Shown: piece after piece, positions 1-10,745 of the stretch
How positions within the stretch are numbered: position 1 is the stretch's first letter
Layout of the letters: every line of letters starts with the position of its first letter
Source of the DNA: Streptomyces sp. WMMC940
GTDB taxonomy: Bacteria; Actinomycetota; Actinomycetes; Streptomycetales; Streptomycetaceae
NCBI RefSeq assembly: GCF_027460265.1
Contig: NZ_JAPZBC010000001.1
Span: forward strand, 1,674,001-1,738,000
Length of the DNA: 64,000 bases
Reading direction: 5' to 3'
Notes under the pieces: generated by a model
What the model was told of the DNA's origin: nothing
Databases searched by the model: none
What the model saw: only the letters and a program-made list of their open reading frames with translations
Program-made: the position numbers and the translations under genes

Positions 1-1
1 G

Positions 2-289
2 ATGGCGGTAGCCTGGGTGCGGATGACCTTCTCCGAGGACGCGCATCTGGAGGAGGTCAAGATCGAGGAGCGGGGCGACTGGGTCCGGGCGTACCTGGTG
101 CTCTACGGCCGGCACGTCGGACCGATGGTGGGCTTCGCCCCCACCGGCCGCCGCTTCTCCGGTGAGCAGATCCATCTGCTGCGCGTCGTCGACGGCAAGA
201 TCAGGGACCATCGGGACTGGCCCGAGTACCAGAGCACCTATCGCCAGCTCGGTGAGCCGTGGCCGGAGCCGGACGGCTGGCGCCGATAG
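2..289 (+). CDS. SnoaL-like polyketide cyclase/ester-cyclase family protein, 5' end outside window
   Basis: The frame is open to the left window edge, so the true start may lie upstream; only about 95 residues are seen. The pattern GPMVGF-PTGRRFSGEQIHLLRVVDGKI followed by an aromatic-rich tail (DHRDWPEY) is that of the second half of SnoaL-type alpha+beta-barrel proteins (NTF2 fold). In anthracycline clusters these close the last ring by aldol condensation or act as accessory proteins to hydroxylation. The stop (287-289) is 25 nt before the next start, so the two genes are probably co-transcribed. The family call comes from visible pattern; the exact ring-closure role is inference from the neighbouring RdmB/RdmC-type genes. 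Confidence 0.6.
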   Translation: MAVAWVRMTFSEDAHLEEVKIEERGDWVRAYLVLYGRHVGPMVGFAPTGRRFSGEQIHLLRVVDGKIRDHRDWPEYQSTYRQLGEPWPEPDGWRR

Positions 290-314
290 AACGCGACCGT
301 ACGAGGAGCCGATC

Positions 315-935
315 ATGACCGAACAGCGGACCGTCGACTTCTGGTTCGACCCCGTGTGCCCGTACACGTGGATCGCCTCGCGGTGGATGGTGGAGGTCAC
401 CAAGGTCCGGCCGGTGGACGTCCGCTGGCGGGTGATGAGTCTTTCGGTGCTCAACGAGCACCGGGACGACAACCCCGAGGGCGAGTGGGAGGACTACATG
501 TGGGCTCCGGTGCGGGTGTGTGCCGCCGTGGAGGAGCGGTTCGGCCGGCAGGCGCTCGGCGACCTCTTCACGGCGATGGGCACCCGCTTCCACCTCCAGG
601 GGGACTGGGGGAACCTCACCGCGGCCCTGGCGGACGCCGGGCTGCCGGAGGAGATCGCGGAGGCCGCCGGGTCCACCGCCTACGACGAGGCGATCCGGTC
701 CTCGCACGCGCAGGCCGTCGCCCTGGCCGGCGGTGACATCGGCACCCCGGTGGTCTCGGTCGCCGGGCCCGGTGGCGAACGCGTCGGCTTCTTCGGTCCG
801 GTCGTCTCCCCCGCTCCCACCGGGGAGACGGCCGGACTGCTGTGGGACGGTTTCGTGCTGATGGCCGCCGTGCCGGGCTTCCACGAGGTCAAGCGGACCC
901 GGACCGGCGAGCCCCGGTTCGACATGGACCACTGA
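315..935 (+). CDS. DsbA/2-hydroxychromene-2-carboxylate isomerase-like thioredoxin-fold protein (Rv2466c family)
   Basis: A 206-residue thioredoxin-fold protein. The start ATG at 315 has an AGGAG box at 304-308. The N-terminus reads FWFDPVCPYTW, the active-site position of the DsbA superfamily branch that includes mycothiol-dependent reductases such as mycobacterial Rv2466c. Rv2466c has CPWC there, whereas this protein has CPYT. It therefore keeps the nucleophilic Cys (about residue 15) but lacks the resolving Cys, which suits a monothiol or isomerase-type reaction rather than dithiol exchange. A GTPVVS segment (about residue 150) supplies the cis-Pro loop. It follows the SnoaL-like gene closely, but a role in the polyketide pathway is not established and it may be a boundary gene. 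Confidence 0.7.
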   Translation: MTEQRTVDFWFDPVCPYTWIASRWMVEVTKVRPVDVRWRVMSLSVLNEHRDDNPEGEWEDYMWAPVRVCAAVEERFGRQALGDLFTAMGTRFHLQGDWGNLTAALADAGLPEEIAEAAGSTAYDEAIRSSHAQAVALAGGDIGTPVVSVAGPGGERVGFFGPVVSPAPTGETAGLLWDGFVLMAAVPGFHEVKRTRTGEPRFDMDH

Positions 936-962
936 CCCGCACGTCCGGTGGGGCCGGGCCGC

Positions 963-2996
<2,034 letters not shown>

Positions 2997-3000
<4 letters not shown>

Positions 3001-4229
3001 GTCGCACCGCCTTCCCGGTCGGTGCCGAGCGCGTGCGCGCTCAGGTGGTCGACGGCGTCGGCGTAGGTGAAGGGCTGCATGAACCAGCCCGCACGGACGT
3101 CGCGGTAGTGGCGGGACAGGGGGTGGTTCGCCGTGAACGACGCCCCGCCCACCAGGGTCATGCAGTCCTCGACGATGCTCGCCGCGGTGCGGTTGACCAC
3201 GAGCTTCGCGTACTGGAAGGGGGCCATCATCAGCCGGCCGCGTTCGCCGGGGTCGTCCGCCGTCCGCCGCGCGTGGTGGTCGGCGTTGGTCAGTGCCGCC
3301 GCGAGCGCGGTGCGCAGCGTGTACAACTTCACGTCGAGCTCGGCCACCAGGGTGCGGACCGCCGCCGGCTGTCCGCCGCGTCGGGCGACGCCCGCGACGG
3401 CGAAGTCGCGTGCCGCCTGCGCGATGCCCGCGTAGACCCCCAGCAGTCCGATGGAGCTGACGGTCTGGCCCGCCATCGCGGCGTCGTTGCGGAGGCCGAC
3501 CGGTCCGCGCAGGAAGACGTCCGTCGCGGGGACCGGGCAGTCCTGGAAGACGACCTCGGTGCTGGCGGAGGCGCGCATGCCCATGCCGTTCCAGTTGTCG
3601 GGTGCCTTCAGACCGGGGGCGTCGGCGGGGAGGAAGGCGGAGGCGAGCAGCGAGGGCCCCGCGGTGGGACGGGTCTGCGCCGCGACGACGAAGTGCGTGG
3701 CGAACGGGGCCATGCTGACCAGGATCTTCCGGCCGGTCAGCCGCCAGCCGCCGTCGGCGGCGGGCACCAGTTCGGTGGTGACTCCGGCGTCCTTGAGGGC
3801 GCCGCTCACCAGAGCCCCTTCCCTGCCCATCAGCCGCAGCAGCCGCCCGGCCAGGGCACGCCCGGTGTCGGTGCCGTGCTCGCGCTCGTACGACATGGTG
3901 ATCCCGCGGCTGAACTGCATGTGCAGCGACAGCGCCACGGACGCGTCGGCCTCGGCGATCCGCTTCACGGCGAGGCACACGTCGTGGACGCTGCTCACGC
4001 CCAGTCCGCCGAACTCACGCGGCACGGTCGCGCCGAGCACGCCGTCGGCGCCCAGGCGCCGGAAGGCGTCCAGCGGGAACGAGCCGTCGCGGTCGTGCTC
4101 GGCCGCGCCGGACGCCAGGTCCGGCAGATGCCTGCTCAGTATGTCCAGCAGTGCGTCGCCCTCGGGGGTGAGCGGTCGGGAGAGGTCCCCCGTCCCCGCC
4201 CGGGGCGTGCCGCCGGCCTGATCCGTCAT
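2997..4229 (-). CDS. Flavin-dependent nitrososynthase (KijD3/ORF36/DnmZ type, acyl-CoA dehydrogenase fold)
   Basis: A 410-residue acyl-CoA-dehydrogenase-fold protein matching the nitrososynthases that oxidise the 3-amino group of dTDP-amino-deoxysugars through hydroxylamino to nitroso in kijanimicin, everninomicin, rubradirin and baumycin pathways. The features I recognise for that subgroup are LSHEF-like LTPEGDALLD at the N-terminus, MQFSRG, KILVSMAPFATHFVV, MGMRAS, AGQTVSSIGLLGVYAGIAQAA and the C-terminal DVRAGWFMQPFTY. The genuine dehydrogenase catalytic Glu context is not apparent. ATG and the preceding gene's stop overlap as ATGA (4226-4229), and its own stop overlaps the next start. A generic acyl-CoA dehydrogenase is the alternative, but the sugar context, including a C-methyltransferase and an aminotransferase, argues against it. 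Confidence 0.83.
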
Positions 4230-4996
4230 GGCCTTTCCGTCCTTTCCGTCCGGATGACTTCCGCGGGGCACGTCGCCGCCAGATATCGGTCGATGGCCCT
4301 CCGGTGATAGCCCGGCCCGAATCCCAGTCGGTCGACCTCGGGCACCAGCCGCCGCAGTTTTCCCACCGAAGGGCAGTGCTCGATGCTGTCGCCGGTGACC
4401 TGCCACCGCGCGGAGACGCCGAGACGGTGTTCGAGGTGCCGCACGATGGCGGCGACTTCCACGCAGTCTCCGGAGGCGACGTTCACGGTCTCGTCGCACA
4501 CCCCGGTGCGGAGCAGGGCGTCCACGACGGTGGTGAAGTCCTCCACGTGGACCATGTCCCGGCGTGCCCCGCGCTGGACGCGCACCCGGCCGGCCAGGAC
4601 CTGCGTGATGAGCGCGGCGAGGAGGCGGAAGCCGGGTTCGCCCGGGCCCGGCACATAGCCGAGCCGCAGGATCAGGTGGCGTACCCCGGAGGCCCTGATC
4701 AGCCGTTCGAGATCCAGCTTGTGCTGTCCGTAACGGGTGGACGCGACCTGCGGGCCGCCCTCGTCGCCCGAGCCGCCCGGGCCGCCGTACATGCTGACGG
4801 TGGAGAAGAACACGAGCATCCGGTCGCGCCGCAGGCAGTGCCGGACCGTTTCCTCGACGAGCCTGTTCTCACGCCGGTGTTCCGCGTCGGGCAGCGGGTG
4901 CGTGGGCACGCCCGCGGCCAGCACCGTCGCATCGGGGTGCTCGGCCGAGAGCGGTGCGAGGTGTCGTGCGAGGAACCCGTTCCCGATGATCTCCAT
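4226..4996 (-). CDS. NAD(P)-dependent sugar epimerase/4-ketoreductase (SDR)
   Basis: A 256-residue extended short-chain dehydrogenase. It begins MEIIGNGFLARHL, a shortened nucleotide-binding glycine motif; a Ser (FFSTVSMYG) and a YGQHK catalytic pair follow at about residues 80-120. DMVHVEDF and NVASGD are typical of nucleotide-sugar 4-ketoreductases. In nitrosugar clusters a member of this family reduces the 4-keto group after C-methylation and N-oxidation. The start at 4996 gives the expected beginning of the Rossmann fold; longer upstream reading has no family features. It heads a tightly overlapping operon with the nitrososynthase, RdmB-like and RdmC-like genes. The stereochemical outcome cannot be read from the sequence. 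Confidence 0.78.
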   Translation of the reverse strand: MEIIGNGFLARHLAPLSAEHPDATVLAAGVPTHPLPDAEHRRENRLVEETVRHCLRRDRMLVFFSTVSMYGGPGGSGDEGGPQVASTRYGQHKLDLERLIRASGVRHLILRLGYVPGPGEPGFRLLAALITQVLAGRVRVQRGARRDMVHVEDFTTVVDALLRTGVCDETVNVASGDCVEVAAIVRHLEHRLGVSARWQVTGDSIEHCPSVGKLRRLVPEVDRLGFGPGYHRRAIDRYLAATCPAEVIRTERTERP

Positions 4997-5189
4997 GTGG
5001 CAAGGCAGCCCTTCGGCTCGCTGGGGGCACCGACCTTCGCAGCCTGATGTCGAAGGATGCTCGAAAGGTCTCGGACCGCCGACCGGGACCGGGGCGGGAG
5101 GTCCGTTCAACGAAGCTCCGCGTGACTTCAAGGGCGCCGGTGGAAGGTGGCACCTCCACCCCGTCCCTCTCGTGAGGCGAGGAGTTCTC

Positions 5190-6311
5190 ATGCGCGTACT
5201 GTTCGTCAACTCCCCAGGACTGGGGCACATCTTCCCCTCCGTGCCCCTGGCGCACGCGCTGACCGCAGCGGGTCACGACGTGCTGTACGCCCAGGGCGGC
5301 GACGTCGAAGCGGTGGCCGCCGCGGGGGTCAACGTCGTCGATGTGACTCCCGGACTCGACTACGCCACGGTGTTCCGGCCCGAGGAGATCGACTTCAGCG
5401 TCGACGGCGGGGACGAGTTCGTCGCCGCGCTCTTCGCCAGGGTCTCGGGTGTCACCGTCGACCGGGTGGTGGAGGTCGCCCGCGGCTGGTCCGCGGACCT
5501 GATCGTCCACTCACCGCTCCAGGGCGCCGGCCCGCTGGCGGCGGGAGCGCTCGGCGTTCCCGCCGTCTCGGTGGTCACCGGGCCGGCCGACAGCGCGCCG
5601 CGCATCGACGGTCTGCTGCGCGACCACATGAAGGAGCACTATCTGCGGCACGGTGTCACGCCCGAGCCCCCGCCCGGGTTCCGGCTCAACTCGATGCCGC
5701 CGAGTCTGCGGGAGCTGCTTCCGGACCAGATGCAGGCGGACGACGACGTACCGGTCCGTCATGTGCCCTTCAACGGCAACGGTGAGCTGCCCGGCTGGCT
5801 GCTGGAGCCGCCGCGGCGGCCGAGGATCGCCGTCACCCTCGGGTCGATCGCCGGTCTGTGGGGTGGCCTGGCCGTGCTGGCGCCGCTCGTCGCCGCGGCG
5901 GCGGGCACGGACGCCGAGTTCGTCGTCACGCTCGGCGGCGGCGACCCGTCGCTCCTGGGCGAACTTCCCCCCAACGTGAGGACGGTGGACTGGCTCTCCC
6001 TCGGGCCGCTGCTGGGCACCTGCCGCGGGCTGATCCACCACGGCGGGTCGGGCACCTCGGCGGTCGCGATGGCCGCCGGCGTGCCCCAGTGCGTGATGCC
6101 GCTCAGCCCGGACCAGAAGGACAACGAGCGCGCGGTCGTGGCGCGGGGCATCGCGATCGGGACCTCGGCCGAGACGGTCGGCTCGGTGGAGTTCCGCGCC
6201 CTGCTGGAGGACGAGGGGCTGCGCGCGGCCGCGGCCGAGGTGCGGGACGAGACCGCGGCGATGCCGTCTCCCGCAGCGCTCGTCGGGCGGCTGGAGTCCC
6301 TGGCCGGGTGA
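5190..6311 (+). CDS. Deoxysugar glycosyltransferase (GT-B, GT1 family)
   Basis: A 373-residue GT-B glycosyltransferase that attaches an activated deoxysugar to a polyketide aglycone or growing sugar chain. The N-terminus MRVLFVNSPGLGHIFPSVPLAHAL is the acceptor-domain start, and the donor domain carries the diagnostic HHGGSGTSAVAMAAGVPQ loop near residue 285 and the downstream PLSPDQKDNE segment. ATG 5190 has a strong GAGGCGAGGAG box. Its length resembles partner-independent anthracycline and angucycline glycosyltransferases. It stands divergent from the nitrosugar operon and converges with the AknOx-like gene. Donor and acceptor are not predictable by eye. Confidence 0.87.
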   Translation: MRVLFVNSPGLGHIFPSVPLAHALTAAGHDVLYAQGGDVEAVAAAGVNVVDVTPGLDYATVFRPEEIDFSVDGGDEFVAALFARVSGVTVDRVVEVARGWSADLIVHSPLQGAGPLAAGALGVPAVSVVTGPADSAPRIDGLLRDHMKEHYLRHGVTPEPPPGFRLNSMPPSLRELLPDQMQADDDVPVRHVPFNGNGELPGWLLEPPRRPRIAVTLGSIAGLWGGLAVLAPLVAAAAGTDAEFVVTLGGGDPSLLGELPPNVRTVDWLSLGPLLGTCRGLIHHGGSGTSAVAMAAGVPQCVMPLSPDQKDNERAVVARGIAIGTSAETVGSVEFRALLEDEGLRAAAAEVRDETAAMPSPAALVGRLESLAG

Positions 6312-6346
6312 GGGACTCCGGTCGGGCCGCGGGCGCGGGCGGCGCG

Positions 6347-7966
6347 TCAGCGACCCGGCGGCCGGACGGACATCGCGTGGCGGAAGACGTTCGCGGGGTC
6401 CCATCGCGCCTTGACCCGCTGGAGCCTGGGGTAGTTGTCCCGGTAGTAGAGGGTGTGCCACGGCACCCCGGAGGTGTTCCAGCGGGGGTCGGTCAGGTCG
6501 ACGTCCGGGTAGTTGATGTAGGCCCCGCCGTTGCGGGCGTCGGGTACGGGGACGCCGCCGGTGTCCGCGTACACCTCCCGGTACAGACCGCGCACCCAGG
6601 CCAGTTGCCCGTCGCCGGGGATTCCGGGCCACCACGAGGTCTCGTACGTCGCGCTGAAGAGGGAGTCGCGGTGCGGGACCGCCGTCGCGGACGCCGGGAC
6701 CGTGTTGATCCTGCCGCCGAGGGTGGAGAGGTACACCGCCGATGCCTGGTGCTCGTCCCCGCCCCGGGTCAGCCAGCGGTGGAGGGTCCTGATCTGCGCC
6801 TCCGACCAGCCCTTGCGCAGCAGCGCCGCCTTGGACTTGAAGGGGTATCCGCCGCCGGCGTACGGGTCGGCGGTCAGCGTGGACTTCATCCACAGCGCGG
6901 TGGAGTCCTCTCTCTCGTGGCGCACCCCGGTGTTGGCGGTGATCGCCGCGACGTACTCGTCGAGCAGCGTCCTGCCGTGCGGCAGGGAGCCGTCCACGTT
7001 GGCCACGAGCGTGAACCGGCCGCTCGCCCGGTGGTTGAGGATGAACCAGCTGCTGAGCGGTGCGTAGCGGGAGCCGACCCCGGACTCCTGCTCGTGCCAG
7101 GTGCCGTGATTGCGCAGGATACGGACGAACGCGGACTCGGTCATGTCCGCCCACGACCAGCCGACGGTGACGGAGCGTATCGTCGCCGGGGGCCGTGGCA
7201 GCAGGGTCGTGGGGTCGCCCGGGCGGGCGCCGGGCGAACGCATCAGATAGCGGGTGACGATGCCGAAGTTCCCGCCGCCCCCGCCGGTGTGGGCCCACCA
7301 CAGGTCGTGGTGGGGGTCGTCGGGGTCCCGCGTGGCCAGCACCAGGCGGGCGCGGCCGCCGCGGTCGGCGACGACCACCTCGACCCCGTGGAGGTGGTCG
7401 GCGACGAAGCCGTGGTGGCGCGACAGGCCGCCGTACCCACCGCCCGCGATGTGCCCGCCGGCTCCCACGCTGGGGCACGCGCCCGCCGGGACGGTCACGC
7501 CCCAGCCCAGGTAGAGGGTGCGGTACACCTCGCCGAGGGTCGCGCCGGACTCGATGGCGAAGGCACGGTGCCTGGGGTCGTAGTGGACGGACCTCATCTC
7601 GGAGACGTCGACGACGATCTGGACGGCGGGGTCGTCGACGAAGTTCTCGAAGCAGTGTCCGCCGCTGCGGACGACGATCCGTCTGCCCGTCCGCAGGGCG
7701 TCGTCCACCGCGGCGACCACGTGATCGGCGCAGTGGACGAGGCGTACGGACTCCGGCCGGGCGGTGAAGCGCCCGTTGTAGCCCCGGGCGGTCAGCTCCG
7801 CGTAACGCGGATCGCCCGGGCGTATGTCCCTGGCCGGAGGCGGCGGGAAGCAGCCGCGGGCCGTACCGTCCGCCGCCGCCACCCCGGTTCCGGGCCCGGC
7901 CAGGGCCGCGGCACCGCCGGCCGCGACGCTGCCCGCGAGAAAACCACGGCGTGAGAAACCCTTCAT
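6347..7966 (-). CDS. Secreted FAD-linked oxidoreductase, AknOx-like sugar oxidase
   Basis: A 539-residue FAD_binding_4/BBE flavoenzyme with a Tat signal (SRRGFLAGS followed by an Ala-rich stretch), so it should act outside the membrane, as does the aclacinomycin oxidoreductase AknOx that oxidises the terminal sugar of the finished glycoside. Both bicovalent flavin anchors are visible: the His in RSGGHCFE (about residue 104) and the Cys in PAGACPSVGAGGH (about 160). The C-terminus ends with the BBE-type NYPRLQRVKARWDPANVF. GGGGGAG precedes ATG 7966. This suggests the cluster product is tailored after export, probably by oxidising a terminal deoxysugar; the exact substrate is inference. Confidence 0.87.
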   Translation of the reverse strand: MKGFSRRGFLAGSVAAGGAAALAGPGTGVAAADGTARGCFPPPPARDIRPGDPRYAELTARGYNGRFTARPESVRLVHCADHVVAAVDDALRTGRRIVVRSGGHCFENFVDDPAVQIVVDVSEMRSVHYDPRHRAFAIESGATLGEVYRTLYLGWGVTVPAGACPSVGAGGHIAGGGYGGLSRHHGFVADHLHGVEVVVADRGGRARLVLATRDPDDPHHDLWWAHTGGGGGNFGIVTRYLMRSPGARPGDPTTLLPRPPATIRSVTVGWSWADMTESAFVRILRNHGTWHEQESGVGSRYAPLSSWFILNHRASGRFTLVANVDGSLPHGRTLLDEYVAAITANTGVRHEREDSTALWMKSTLTADPYAGGGYPFKSKAALLRKGWSEAQIRTLHRWLTRGGDEHQASAVYLSTLGGRINTVPASATAVPHRDSLFSATYETSWWPGIPGDGQLAWVRGLYREVYADTGGVPVPDARNGGAYINYPDVDLTDPRWNTSGVPWHTLYYRDNYPRLQRVKARWDPANVFRHAMSVRPPGR

Positions 7967-7991
7967 TGCCACTCCCCCGTCTCGTTGTGGG

Positions 7992-9407
7992 TCACTGGTC
8001 CGGCCGGGTCGTCGGATCCGGCCGGGCGCCGCGCCTGTTGGCCTCGGCGAGCTCTTCGAGGACGGGCACGACGGCACTGGGCGCCGGCATCCGCCCCGAC
8101 TCGCGGCCCAGCCGGGCGGCGGCGTCGGCGAAGGAGCGTTCCTCCAGCAGCCGGGTGAGCATGCCGCGCAGCATCCCGGCATCGGCCCGCCCCGGTTCCG
8201 CGACCCGGAGCCCTGCTCCGCTCTCCTCCAGCAGGCGTGCCTTGTGGTCGGTGTCCCACACCCCGTCGGGCAGAATGAGCTGGGGCACCCCGCAGCCCAG
8301 CGCGGTGTTGAAGGTGCCGGCGCCGCCGTGGTGGATCACCGCGGAGCAACTGGGCAGCAGGGCCTCCAAAGGGACGAAGTCCACGACGCGTACGTTGTCC
8401 GGGACTGCGCCGGCCGACGCGAGCTGGGCCTCGTTCAGGGTGGCCACCACCTCGACGTCCTCTCCGGCCACCGCCGCGAGCACCTCTCCGAGCGGCACCC
8501 GGTCGGCGCCGAGCAGCTCACGGTGCGAGACGCCGAGCGTGAGGCAGATCCGCCTGCGCCTCGTCGGTTCGCGCAGCCAGTCGGGAAGGACCGAGCTGCC
8601 GTTGTGGGTGGTGAACCGCATCGGCACCCGGTCCAGGTCGACCGGGAGGCGCAGTGAGGGCGGCAGCGGGTCGATGGTGCGCTGCCCGACGACGAGGTCC
8701 TCGCCGAACTCGCCGCCGTACTGCCGCACGGTCCAGCCCAGCCACTCCTCCATCGGGTCCTCCCGCTGCCCCGGGGGCAGCCGGCGCACCGCTTCGAGGT
8801 AGGACTCGCGCATCCGGCCGACGAGGTCCAGGCCGAACAGGAGCCGGACGTGGGCCGCGCCGCAGGCTCGCGCGGCGATGGGGCCCGCGAAGGTGAGCGG
8901 GTCCCAGACGACCAGGTCCGGCCGCCACCACCGGGCATGGCGGACCAGGTCTTCGACCATCGCCGGCGCGGAGTACTGCTGGAAGACGTGGGTGGTCATG
9001 GCGGTGAAGACACCGTGCATGTACTCGTACGACAGCCTGTGCGGACGGATCTCGGTCATGTCCGTCCAGTACTCGAACCGCTCCGCCATCGCACGGTGGT
9101 CGTCCGCGGGCCCGGTTTCGCCCCGAGGTCCCGGATCCCGGGCCGCGTGTTCTGAGGACCCCCCGTACTCGGCGGCCCCACCGGACCCGGACGGCCCGTC
9201 GTGCTGCTCGTAGGACTCCATCTGGGCGGCCAGGTCGAGCGCGGCACCGGCCGTGACGGCGGTCAGGCCGGTGCCCGTGATGTGGTCGGCGAGATCGGGC
9301 TGGCCGGCCACATGGACTTCGTGGCCGGCGGCCCGCAGTGCCCATGCCAGCGTGACCTGGGCGAACAGATGGGACTTGGCGGTGTGTGTGGTGAACAGGA
9401 CCCGCAT
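7992..9407 (-). CDS. Deoxysugar glycosyltransferase (DesVII/AknS-type)
   Basis: A 471-residue GT-B enzyme. MRVLFTTHTAKSHLFAQVTLAWALRAAGHEV opens the acceptor domain, and HHGGAGTFNTALGCGVPQL about residue 360 is the donor-binding loop. The inserted helical segment EEWLGWTVRQYGGEF is characteristic of the branch containing DesVII, EryCIII and AknS, several of which need a P450-like helper protein. No such helper is seen in the window. The stop lies 25 nt upstream of the AknOx-like start, so the two are probably one transcript. With the other glycosyltransferase at 5190 this gives two sugar transfers encoded locally; more enzymes may lie outside. Confidence 0.87.
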   Translation of the reverse strand: MRVLFTTHTAKSHLFAQVTLAWALRAAGHEVHVAGQPDLADHITGTGLTAVTAGAALDLAAQMESYEQHDGPSGSGGAAEYGGSSEHAARDPGPRGETGPADDHRAMAERFEYWTDMTEIRPHRLSYEYMHGVFTAMTTHVFQQYSAPAMVEDLVRHARWWRPDLVVWDPLTFAGPIAARACGAAHVRLLFGLDLVGRMRESYLEAVRRLPPGQREDPMEEWLGWTVRQYGGEFGEDLVVGQRTIDPLPPSLRLPVDLDRVPMRFTTHNGSSVLPDWLREPTRRRRICLTLGVSHRELLGADRVPLGEVLAAVAGEDVEVVATLNEAQLASAGAVPDNVRVVDFVPLEALLPSCSAVIHHGGAGTFNTALGCGVPQLILPDGVWDTDHKARLLEESGAGLRVAEPGRADAGMLRGMLTRLLEERSFADAAARLGRESGRMPAPSAVVPVLEELAEANRRGARPDPTTRPDQ

Positions 9408-9451
9408 CGGGCACCCTTCCTCGGCCGGCGGTCAGAGCGGGAACGGGGCGC

Positions 9452-10669
9452 TCACACCACACGGACGTCCGGGACGTAGAGGATCCACCTGCCGCCCGAG
9501 GCACGGAACTGCTGCTCCTTGGCGATGATCTCCTCGGCGTGGTTCCAGGCGAACAGCACGGCGTAGTCGGGGTAGGGGTTCTCGAACTCCTCCCGTGGCC
9601 GCACCGGGATGTGCGAGCCCGGTGTCAGCCGCCCCTGCTTGTTGGGGGTGGTGTCGGAGATGAAGGAGACGAGGTCGGGCCCGATGCCGCAGTAGTTGGC
9701 CACCGTTGCGCTCTTGGCCGTGGCCCCGTACCCGACGACCGTCCGGCCCTCGTCCCGCAGTCCGCGGAGCAGTGAGACGAGCTCGTCCCGGGCCCGCTCC
9801 ACACGGTCGACGAAGCCCGTGAGGGTTTCGAGGTCCGACAGCCCCCGCTGCCGCTCCCGCTCCACCAGCTCGGCGACCGCGGGCGAGGGGGTGCGCCGCC
9901 CCGCGCGAGCGACGGTGTAGCGCACCTCGCCGCCGTGCACGGGCAGCCGCTCCACGTCGACCAGTTCAAAGCCGAACCGCTCGGCCATGGCGCTCACGGA
10001 GGAGACGGAGAAGAAGTAGTAGTGCTCGTCGTAGATCTGGTCGAAGGAGGCGAGGTCGACGATGTCGGCGAGGTACGGGTCCTCGAAGACGAACACCCCG
10101 TCCGGAGCGAGCAGCGCGTCCGCTCCCCGGAAGATCGAGTCCAGATAGGGGATGTGGCAGATCGTGTTGGCCGCGTAGACGACCTGCGCCTGTCCCTCGG
10201 CCTTGCGGATGTCCGCCGCCGTCGACTCCTGGAAGAACTCGGTGGTGACCCGGATGCCCTGGCGGCGGGCGAGGTCGGCCACGCTCTGCGACGGCTCGAC
10301 GCCCAGGTGCCGGACGCCGGCCTCGGCCAGGACGCGGAGCATGACCCCGTCGTTGCAGCCCAGCTCGACCAGGAAGGCGTCCTTCCGGGCGAGCTCGGTC
10401 TCCAGGAAGTGCCGAGCGGTCTCCTCGAAGTGCTTGCGCATCACGGAGGACCCGGACGACAGGTACGGGTAGTGACTGTTGAACATCAGGTGACGCGGCA
10501 CTTCCTCGGTGAGCTGGACCATGGTGCACTCCCCGCAGACGCCGACGGCCAGCCGGAAGAAGTACTCGTCGCCGAGGTACTCCGGTTCGAGGAGCCCACT
10601 GGAGAGCGGCTGCTGTCCGAAGTCCATGAACTCGTGCAGCCGACCGCCGCAGATCCGACAACTGAGCAT
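9452..10669 (-). CDS. dTDP-sugar C-3 methyltransferase (TcaB9/KijD1/TylCIII family)
   Basis: A 405-residue three-domain sugar C-methyltransferase. The N-terminal zinc-binding domain has CRICGG and CGEC (Cys about residues 4, 7, 48, 51); the central SAM domain has ELGCNDGVMLRVL at about 97; the C-terminal Rossmann-like part carries GYGATAKSATVANYCGI and TPNKQGRLTPGSHIPV. These enzymes methylate C-3 of 3-amino (or 3-hydroxy) dTDP-4-keto sugars to make branched sugars such as tetronitrose and kijanose. With the aminotransferase (16607) and nitrososynthase (2997) it forms the diagnostic branched nitrosugar trio. Start ATG 10669 gives the zinc domain immediately. Confidence 0.88.
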   Translation of the reverse strand: MLSCRICGGRLHEFMDFGQQPLSSGLLEPEYLGDEYFFRLAVGVCGECTMVQLTEEVPRHLMFNSHYPYLSSGSSVMRKHFEETARHFLETELARKDAFLVELGCNDGVMLRVLAEAGVRHLGVEPSQSVADLARRQGIRVTTEFFQESTAADIRKAEGQAQVVYAANTICHIPYLDSIFRGADALLAPDGVFVFEDPYLADIVDLASFDQIYDEHYYFFSVSSVSAMAERFGFELVDVERLPVHGGEVRYTVARAGRRTPSPAVAELVERERQRGLSDLETLTGFVDRVERARDELVSLLRGLRDEGRTVVGYGATAKSATVANYCGIGPDLVSFISDTTPNKQGRLTPGSHIPVRPREEFENPYPDYAVLFAWNHAEEIIAKEQQFRASGGRWILYVPDVRVV

Positions 10670-10745
10670 GGTGGAAGCCCTCTTCCTTGAGAAGCGGAGT
10701 AGCGATCGTCGAGAGGTGCGGTGGCGGGCGCGTCCGGTCGGCGGC

